Below, piece after piece: positions 58,709-64,000 of a DNA stretch of 64,000 nucleotides. The first letter of the stretch is position 1. Every line of letters starts with the position of its first letter. Origin of the DNA: Vulcanimicrobiota bacterium (GTDB taxonomy: Bacteria > Vulcanimicrobiota > Vulcanimicrobiia > Eremiobacterales > Eremiobacteraceae); the NCBI GenBank assembly GCA_013290125.1, contig JABCYQ010000005.1, positions 62,001-126,000 of the forward strand. The letters run 5' to 3'. The notes under the pieces are model-generated. The model saw nothing but the letters and a program-made list of their open reading frames with translations, was not told the DNA's origin and ran no database searches. A program made the translations under genes and the position numbers.

Positions 58709-59802
58709 CCGCCCAAGCCGTGCGACCGGTCCCGCGACCGCTCTCGCTCTTAGCCGAACTGACGTATCGCTGCAATCTGCAGTGCGCATACTGCTACAAT
58801 CCGCTCGACCTCGGCGCGTATCGCGACGAGTTGGCGCTAGACGAATGGCTTCGCGTCATCGGCGAAGCGGCGCAGCTCGGCGTCTTGCAGATCCATTTCT
58901 CCGGGGGCGAACCGACGCTTCGCCCCGACGATCTAGTCGCTATGATCGCGACTGCCCGCGACAACGATCTCTATACGAACCTCATCACACAGGGCACGTT
59001 CTTGAGCGACCCTCTTCTTGATCGCCTCGCCGGCGCTGGTCTCGATCACGTCCAGATCAGTTTGCAGGCGGCAGATTCGGCCATGGGCGATGCGATCGCC
59101 GGCGCAGTCGTCCATGCGCGGAAGTACGATGCGCTTCGTCGGATCGTCTCCCGCGGAAAGTTCGCGCTCACGATCAACTGCGTGCTGCATCGCGCGAACA
59201 TCGACGCGGTCGAGGACATGATCGCGCTCGCCGAATCGGTTGGCGCGCCGCGACTCGAACTCGCCAATGCGCAGATGTATGGCTGGGCGCATCTCAATCG
59301 CGCTACCGTCATCCCCACCCGCGCGCAGATCGAGCGTGCGGACGCTGCAGTCGCCGCCGCGCAAGTGCGGCTGCGCGGCACGGTGGACATCACCTATGTG
59401 CGTGCGGACTACTACGACCAATATCCGAAGCCGTGCATGAACGGTTGGGGCACGCAGTTCCTGACGATCGTGCCGAACGGTCGCGTGCTGCCGTGCCCTG
59501 CCGCAGCCGCTATCCGTTCGTTGCATTTCGAAAACGTGAAGGATCGGTCGCTGGAATCGATCTGGTTCGATTCCGCCTCGTTTCAAGCGTATCGCGGCAC
59601 AGAATGGATGTCGGACCCGTGCCGCTCCTGTCCCCGGCGAGAAATCGATTTCGGCGGCTGCCGATGTCAGGCAATGCTCTTCACCGGCGACGCGGCGTTG
59701 ACCGATCCGGTCTGCTCGCTGTCGCCGCATCGCGCGCTCGTCGACGCGATCCTCGACCGCGACCCGGCGCCCGGCGTGACGTCCGCCCCACGCCGTATAT
59801 GA
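58705..59802 (+). CDS. pqqE: Radical SAM protein PqqE
   Basis: 365 aa from GTG 58705 (GTGA overlap with the pqqD stop); another GTG lies 18 bp upstream. The [4Fe-4S]-SAM motif C23-x3-C27-x2-C30 (YRCNLQCAYCYNP) and FSGGEPTLRPDD are followed by a SPASM domain (PCMNGWGTQFLTIVPNGRVL; CRSCPRREIDFGGCRC). It forms the Glu-Tyr carbon-carbon bond in PqqA. Ends the operon just before the palindromic repeat cluster. Confidence 0.96.
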   Translation: MTAQAVRPVPRPLSLLAELTYRCNLQCAYCYNPLDLGAYRDELALDEWLRVIGEAAQLGVLQIHFSGGEPTLRPDDLVAMIATARDNDLYTNLITQGTFLSDPLLDRLAGAGLDHVQISLQAADSAMGDAIAGAVVHARKYDALRRIVSRGKFALTINCVLHRANIDAVEDMIALAESVGAPRLELANAQMYGWAHLNRATVIPTRAQIERADAAVAAAQVRLRGTVDITYVRADYYDQYPKPCMNGWGTQFLTIVPNGRVLPCPAAAAIRSLHFENVKDRSLESIWFDSASFQAYRGTEWMSDPCRSCPRREIDFGGCRCQAMLFTGDAALTDPVCSLSPHRALVDAILDRDPAPGVTSAPRRI

Positions 59803-60009
59803 AGGGGCCGACCGTTGAAGGGGCCGACCGTTGAAGGGGCCGACCGTTGAAGGGGCCGACTTTATGTCGGCCCGGCTAACGTAATGCGGGCCGATATGAA
59901 ATCGGCCCCTTCAGTCGGCCCGGCTAACGTAACGCGGGCCGATATGAAATCGGCCCCTTCAGTCGGCCCAGCTAACGTAACGTGGGCCGATATAAATCGG
60001 CCCTTTCAG
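59803..60009. repeat. Palindromic minisatellite: 16-bp units then 48-bp units
   Basis: Starting at the pqqE stop, GAAGGGGCCGACCGTT is repeated three times (59801-59848) and a fourth, altered copy follows. Then 48-bp units begin at 59873, 59921 and 59969 (last partial), each holding a hairpin with arms GGGCCGAT/ATCGGCCC and 3-5 nt loop, followed by CTTCAG. An additional hairpin (GGGGCCGAC/GTCGGCCC) joins the two blocks. No ORF. It may act as an mRNA 3'-end stabiliser or terminator. Confidence 0.92.
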
Positions 60010-60068
60010 GCTGGTGACGGCCGTCACTTCGGTGCGACAGCCAACGGCGGCGTGCCGATATCGAAGAC

Positions 60069-60428
60069 ATGAAGGGTTTCAGTTTCATCGGTATACTCGC
60101 GGTGGTCGCGATCATCGCATACTCCGCCAAGTCCTATTTCCAGCCACCCGTCTCGCACGATCCGAACGATAGGACGACGGTGGAGTACTGGGTCGCACAC
60201 ACGGGCGATCGCACTGCGATGATCTCGTTCTGCGGCGAGCACCCGGACAAGCAAGGCGCCGGCGACTGCGCGCTTGCGATCCAAGCTCAGACGGAGATCG
60301 ACGCGCAAAGCAGCAGCGCCAATTCGACGCATGGCAACACGACGGGCGTCGATCAAGGGAGCAGCGGGGCCAACGATCAGCTGCAGGCGCAACAGGACTC
60401 AAACACGCTCGATCAGGGCTCACCCTAG
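60069..60428 (+). CDS. Small membrane-anchored or secreted protein, unknown
   Basis: 119 aa. N-terminal anchor (FIGILAVVAIIAYSAKSYF), then a polar body with two Cys (FCGEHPDKQGAGDC) that could form a disulfide, and a Ser/Gln/Asn-rich tail. The middle segment (YWVAHTGDRTAMISFCGEHP) looks structured. No family recognised. Convergent with the hydroquinone reductase gene. Confidence 0.7.
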   Translation: MKGFSFIGILAVVAIIAYSAKSYFQPPVSHDPNDRTTVEYWVAHTGDRTAMISFCGEHPDKQGAGDCALAIQAQTEIDAQSSSANSTHGNTTGVDQGSSGANDQLQAQQDSNTLDQGSP

Positions 60429-60431
60429 ACC

Positions 60432-61373
60432 TCAAAGCCGCTCACGGCCATGTGGCGCGTCGAGATCGAGCAGCGGGCCTATCGGCACGATGCCGGTCGG
60501 GTTGATGTCGTCGTGCGTGATATAGTAGTGCCGCTTTATGTGATCGAAGTTCACGGTTTTCGCAACGCCTTCGATCTGGTAGAGGTCGCGTAAATAGCCC
60601 GACAGGTTCGGGTAGTCCACGATGCGGCGCAAGTTGCACTTGAAATGTCCGACGTAAACGGCATCGAAGCGGATCAGCGTGACGAAGAGGCGCCAATCGG
60701 TCTCGAGCGGCGACTTGCCGAAGAGATAGCGTTGGCCGGCAAGTCGTTCGTCGAGCGCATCGAGATTCACGAAAAGCGTCCGAGCGGCGCGCTCGTACGC
60801 GGCCTGCCTCGTCGCGAAGCCGGCGCGATAGACGCCGTCGTTCACCGTCTCGAAGATCAGATGGTTGAGTTCGTCGATCGCCCCACGCAGATCCAACGGG
60901 CAGAGGTCGAGCTTGCGGCGCGCGAGACCGATGAATTCCGTCTCGAACATGCGCATGATGTCGTCATCGGAGTTGTTCACGATGCGCTTGGTCACGGTAT
61001 CCCACAAGACCGGTACGGTGACGCGCGCCGCATATGCCGGATCCGTGGCGAAATACGCTTCGCTCAGAAACGAAAATCCATTGATCGGGTCTCGGCCGTG
61101 ACCCGGGCCATCTCGAAAGGCCCAACCGCGATCGTCGCGGATCGGGTCGACGACGGACATGCCGATCGCATCCTCGAGGCCTAAGAGGGTCCGCACGATG
61201 ATCGTCCGGTGCGCCCATGGACATGCATACGAGACGTACAGGTGATAGCGGCCTGCTACTGCTGGATAATCGGTGCGCCCATCGCTTGAGATCCAGTCGC
61301 GGAAGACATCTTGCTGGCGCACGAACGATCCGTCGTGCGACGCCTCTGCTGGAAATTGCGCCTGCGGATTCAT
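60432..61373 (-). CDS. Glutathionyl-hydroquinone reductase (Xi-class GST)
   Basis: 313 aa from ATG 61373 (MNPQAQFPAE); a longer frame opens at 61454. YACPWAHR with Cys51 is the active site of YqjG/EcfG-like enzymes. The C-terminal blocks (RFDAVYVGHFKCNLRRI, and SGYLRDLYQ) match the family. They remove glutathione from quinone adducts, which is notable near a quinone-cofactor (PQQ) cluster, though a link is inference. Confidence 0.93.
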   Translation of the reverse strand: MNPQAQFPAEASHDGSFVRQQDVFRDWISSDGRTDYPAVAGRYHLYVSYACPWAHRTIIVRTLLGLEDAIGMSVVDPIRDDRGWAFRDGPGHGRDPINGFSFLSEAYFATDPAYAARVTVPVLWDTVTKRIVNNSDDDIMRMFETEFIGLARRKLDLCPLDLRGAIDELNHLIFETVNDGVYRAGFATRQAAYERAARTLFVNLDALDERLAGQRYLFGKSPLETDWRLFVTLIRFDAVYVGHFKCNLRRIVDYPNLSGYLRDLYQIEGVAKTVNFDHIKRHYYITHDDINPTGIVPIGPLLDLDAPHGRERL

Positions 61374-61474
61374 GCGGCATGATTCGTGTTTTGTCTTGTG
61401 GGCACATTTCCAATCCACGTTGCGAAGCGGCGGCACGCCAGGGGTGTCGCGCATTCGCGGCGCATTCTCGTTCG

Positions 61475-62041
61475 ATGCGTTTGCAAATCGCGGTGTGGGC
61501 TGTTGCTTGTGCCGCAGCTCTTATCTGCGTATCATGTGCCGTGCTGTCCGCCGATGCAAGCGGCCTTCCCCAATGTACCGTCATCGCAGTCCAGACGATC
61601 GACGCCGTCAGTTCCAAGACGGCGCATCCAGGTGATTTCTTCCGATTCCAAACGATCAATTCGGTGGATCTTAACGGCCACGTCGTGCTCGCCGAACACA
61701 CGACGGGCTGGGGAATCGTCACCGTGGCCTCGCCGGCCGCGAAGGGCGGACGCGCGGGTTCGCTCGTCCTCGAACCGCTGTATTTCAAGACGCCGAGCGG
61801 CGAGAAGATGGGCGTCGTGCTCGATCACAGCTCGTCGGCTCTTCAGGCGTCTGGCTCGTCCGATAGTCTGCCCGCGTATCTGGGCGCGATTCCAGTCGTC
61901 GGCGTGGGTGCCGCCGTCGGCGCATTCGACTATTTTCATCACGGCAAAGACATCTCGGTGCAGAAAGGGACGATATTCGCCGTGTTTCCGAGCGACGATC
62001 CATCGGTGGTAGGATGCCGCAAGTCGAAGAAGACTCCGTGA
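61475..62041 (+). CDS. Exported protein, unknown
   Basis: 188 aa from ATG 61475, where a signal (VWAVACAAALICVSCAVLSA) begins; the possible lipobox VSC would make it a lipoprotein. The mature part is Gly/Ala-rich with HPGDFFRFQTINSVDLNGHV and AAVGAFDYFHHGKDISVQKG, suggesting beta structure. Not recognised. It starts 101 bp after the divergent hydroquinone reductase start and is followed 1 bp later by the creatininase gene, so the two are coupled. Confidence 0.72.
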   Translation: MRLQIAVWAVACAAALICVSCAVLSADASGLPQCTVIAVQTIDAVSSKTAHPGDFFRFQTINSVDLNGHVVLAEHTTGWGIVTVASPAAKGGRAGSLVLEPLYFKTPSGEKMGVVLDHSSSALQASGSSDSLPAYLGAIPVVGVGAAVGAFDYFHHGKDISVQKGTIFAVFPSDDPSVVGCRKSKKTP

Positions 62042-62042
62042 G

Positions 62043-62846
62043 ATGACGACATACCGATACGGTGAGTTGACCTGGCCGCAAGTCAAGGAAGCGGCCGAAG
62101 CCGGCAAGGTCGCGGTGGTGCCGGTCGCGACGATCGAAGATCACGGGCTGCATCTGCCGATCGACACGGATGTCTTGCTCTGTACCGAGGTGTGCGAACG
62201 AGCGGTCAAGTCGGCGGCAGATCGCGCGGTCCTGGTCCCGCCGATCAACCACGGCTATAGCCCGCACCACATGGACTTTCCCGGCGCGCTCACCATCGGC
62301 GCGGACACCTTCATCAAATACTGCGTGGACGTCTGTCGCAGTCTTGCGCACCACGGCTTTCGCCGCATACTGATAGTCAACGGCCACGGCAGCAATACCC
62401 CGTTCGTCGACATCGTGGCGCGTCTCACGGTCGTCGAGACGGGCGCTCTGGTCGCCGCCGTCAACTACTGGAATGCACCGGGCGTCCACCAGGTCGCGGA
62501 AGCGCTGCGCGAATCCGACATCGTCGGCGGGATGAACCACGCGTGCGAGTTCGAGACGTCGATCTACTTGGCGCTGCGGCCGGACCTGGTCGACATGTCG
62601 AAGGCGGTGCGCGAACTATCGCACGAGCCGACGAAGAATTATTGGACCGACCTCGTCGGCGGCGATGGACCACTCGTGATGATGGAACACTGGAGCGCGC
62701 TATCGCAGACCGGAGTGATGGGCGATCCGACCAAGGCGAGCGCGGAAAAAGGCGTGAAGCTTCTCACCGCGGCGGCCGCCGGCATCGTCGAATTGATCGA
62801 CGAGATGCGCGCTCGCCGGCCGGCGCAGCGCAAGGATCATCATTAA
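62043..62846 (+). CDS. Creatininase-family amidohydrolase
   Basis: 267 aa. VPVATIEDHGLHLPIDTDVL carries the Glu/His/Asp zinc ligands, INHGYSPHHMDFPGALTIG and LIVNGHGSNTPFVD are the other signature blocks, and CEFETS supplies the last acidic ligand. Members hydrolyse cyclic or linear amides (creatinine, guanidino and lactam substrates), and MftE in mycofactocin synthesis belongs here. Location near the pqq operon could be relevant but is not proof of involvement. Starts one base after the preceding stop. Confidence 0.92.
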   Translation: MTTYRYGELTWPQVKEAAEAGKVAVVPVATIEDHGLHLPIDTDVLLCTEVCERAVKSAADRAVLVPPINHGYSPHHMDFPGALTIGADTFIKYCVDVCRSLAHHGFRRILIVNGHGSNTPFVDIVARLTVVETGALVAAVNYWNAPGVHQVAEALRESDIVGGMNHACEFETSIYLALRPDLVDMSKAVRELSHEPTKNYWTDLVGGDGPLVMMEHWSALSQTGVMGDPTKASAEKGVKLLTAAAAGIVELIDEMRARRPAQRKDHH

Positions 62847-62856
62847 TTGTCTGGAG

Positions 62857-62876
62857 GGGCCGACGTTAGTCGGCCC
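62857..62876. repeat. GGGCCGAC-type palindrome
   Basis: Perfect 8-bp inverted repeat GGGCCGAC/GTCGGCCC with 4-nt loop, 10 bp after the creatininase stop. Same family as the hairpins at 41553 and 59803-60009. Confidence 0.75.
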
Positions 62877-62900
62877 ACGTTCGGGGTGGGTCGATAAGAG

Positions 62901-63482
62901 TTAAATACCCTTGGCGAGCGGTCGAAAGCGCGTGATCGCAAGTCGCGCATTATAGTAGCGCGGGTCGATCAAGAGCGCCTGCTTCCAATACTGGATCGCA
63001 TCTTTCGGGTCGCCGGTCTGAATCGCCGACCATGCCGCGTAATCCCATGCGAACTTGTTGTTCGGATTGCGACCGACGCTCTCGAGGCAGGCCGCGAGCG
63101 CATCCTTGAAGTCGTGACCTTGCTCGTAGTACGTGCGGCAGAGGAGGAACGGCAGAAAGCCGTCCTTTGGATTTGCCGCGGCGCCTTGTGTGAACGTCGA
63201 GATAGCCAAAGCGTGATCGGTCCGGTCGACGCGGCCATCCATCATGTACAGCGTGCCAAGGCCTATCCAACCCTCAGGGATGTTCGGATCGATGTCGATG
63301 GAACGCTGATAGTAGTGCATCGCCGGCGGAATACTGAGCATACGCTCGAAACTCAATCCGCGGTAGTAAGCCGTGAACGCGAATATCGGTCGGAACAGAA
63401 GATAGCCGACCACCAGTACGATCACGAGGATGATCCAGCGGTCATACGTGCGGATGATATATGGACGTACGTCTTCGCTCAT
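62901..63482 (-). CDS. Membrane-anchored TPR protein
   Basis: 193 aa from ATG 63482, overlapping the upstream gene by four bases; a longer frame is open but implausible. One N-terminal membrane helix (RWIILVIVLVVGYLLFRPIF), then TPR repeats (MHYYQRSIDIDPNIPEGWIG, FTQGAAANPKDGFLPFLLCR, DAIQYWKQALLIDPRYYNAR). Co-translation with a CcdA-like gene suggests a role in cytochrome c or thiol-redox assembly, as with other TPR partners such as CcmG/CycH systems (inference). Confidence 0.82.
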   Translation of the reverse strand: MSEDVRPYIIRTYDRWIILVIVLVVGYLLFRPIFAFTAYYRGLSFERMLSIPPAMHYYQRSIDIDPNIPEGWIGLGTLYMMDGRVDRTDHALAISTFTQGAAANPKDGFLPFLLCRTYYEQGHDFKDALAACLESVGRNPNNKFAWDYAAWSAIQTGDPKDAIQYWKQALLIDPRYYNARLAITRFRPLAKGI

Positions 63483-64000
63483 GCGATCACCGCGAAGAAC
63501 ATCGCGAGAAATACGAGGATGTACCCAGCCGCCATCTCGGATGCGAGCTGCCAGCGCTTGACTTTCGGATTGTTCGTGTACCACGGCGCAAGCATGCCGG
63601 CGAACATCACCGGGATGCCGTGCCCGATTCCGAATGCGAACATCAACGTCGCGCCGAGAAGCACCTTACCCTTGAACGTCGTCACCGCGAGCGCGGCGAT
63701 CATGAAGGGCGTGGCGTCCGGTGCGATCAGAAAAGCGAAACCGAAACCGAGCAGAAATGCGCCGACAAATCCATGGCCGATGATCGGCAACTCGGGCATT
63801 TTCCAGCGGAACTCAATGAGTCTGATCATGGAAAGGCCCATGAGGAGACACAATGCGGCCGTGAAATAGTAGAGGAATCCGGTCATGTTCAGCAGTTGGC
63901 CGAACGAACCAGCAAGTGCACCGACGCCGCAATACACGACGCAGATGCCGCCGATGAAAGCGAGCGAGAGCAGCGCTGCTCTGCCCAGCGTTTTCGCTTC
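63479..64000 (-). CDS. CcdA/DsbD-like membrane protein (N-terminus outside the window)
   Basis: C-terminal 173 codons; the frame is open to the right edge. Membrane helices ALLSLAFIGGICVVYCGVGA, YYFTAALCLLMGLSMIRLIE, HGFVGAFLLGFGFAFLIAPD and FGIGHGIPVMFAGML match the CcdA/TauE-like transmembrane electron carriers of cytochrome c biogenesis, though the Cys of the first part is not visible here. Translationally coupled to the TPR gene. Confidence 0.8.
   Translation of the reverse strand, partial: EAKTLGRAALLSLAFIGGICVVYCGVGALAGSFGQLLNMTGFLYYFTAALCLLMGLSMIRLIEFRWKMPELPIIGHGFVGAFLLGFGFAFLIAPDATPFMIAALAVTTFKGKVLLGATLMFAFGIGHGIPVMFAGMLAPWYTNNPKVKRWQLASEMAAGYILVFLAMFFAVIA

Noticed and set aside
61217-61474. 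N-terminal extension of the exported protein gene
   Set aside because: The extension is antisense to the start of the hydroquinone reductase gene and would bury the signal peptide in the middle of the protein.

Overview
The window is a GC-rich bacterial chromosome segment (about 60% G+C by eye) with no rRNA, no CRISPR and one partial tRNA. Gene content suggests an environmental, probably uncultivated lineage. It encodes several secreted or lipoprotein beta-propeller proteins (GloVer-type repeats, NHL/SMP-30-like, Kelch, BNR, YncE/phosphoesterase, HAF-like, quinoprotein), three very large ATPase/TPR transcription regulators, ECF sigma factors and a PQQ biosynthesis operon. I associate this mix with Candidatus Eremiobacterota (WPS-2), but that placement is inference from gene flavour, not a phylogenetic result.

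Region 1-5.6 kb is the right end of an integrated mobile element. It holds a HEPN-like fragment, an XRE-ImmA/IrrE regulator with an overlapping partner gene, a 'mobile mystery protein' A/B (Fic) pair behind a strong promoter and operator, a 19-bp tandem array, a small exported protein and decayed coding sequence. It ends at 5588-5637, the 3' half of a tRNA-Ala(CGC) gene (anticodon arm to CCA) followed by its terminator. This is the expected structure of an attachment site. No integrase lies in the window, so it should lie further left.

Region 5.7-25.3 kb carries a secreted zinc metalloprotease, a GloVer lipoprotein, a LuxR-type AAA regulator, and a tightly overlapping five-gene operon on the minus strand (DUF899, a 45-aa membrane peptide, SDR, ECF sigma with SnoaL-like tail, 5'-3' exonuclease). 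Three small exported proteins, a repeat-rich surface protein, a 1180-aa SARP-like BTAD/AAA/TPR regulator and a DUF1264 protein follow.

Region 26-28.2 kb is a mer-like operon: MerR regulator with metal-site cysteines, thioredoxin-fold protein, MerT-like transporter, thioredoxin-like lipoprotein and membrane protein. The thioredoxin-like gene has an in-frame TGA exactly where the first Cys of CxxC should be, followed by a SECIS-like hairpin. It is a candidate selenoprotein, although the same gene also carries a one-base frameshift.

Region 28.3-55.6 kb contains further propeller proteins, a CocE-type hydrolase and a membrane protein each interrupted by a single in-frame amber codon, OsmC, amine oxidase, GNAT, carbonic anhydrase, a quinoprotein, an ECF sigma/membrane protein pair preceded by a 38-codon ORF, a winged-helix/TPR regulator, a MoaD-like/BNR pair and an OPT transporter.

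Region 56.7-59.8 kb is a complete pqqABCDE operon, including a 29-aa pqqA. It plausibly supplies cofactor to the quinoprotein at 46-47.7 kb. After a palindromic minisatellite come a glutathionyl-hydroquinone reductase, a creatininase-family amidohydrolase, a TPR membrane protein and a partial CcdA/DsbD-like membrane protein running off the right edge. Short palindromic elements are scattered downstream of genes in the right half.
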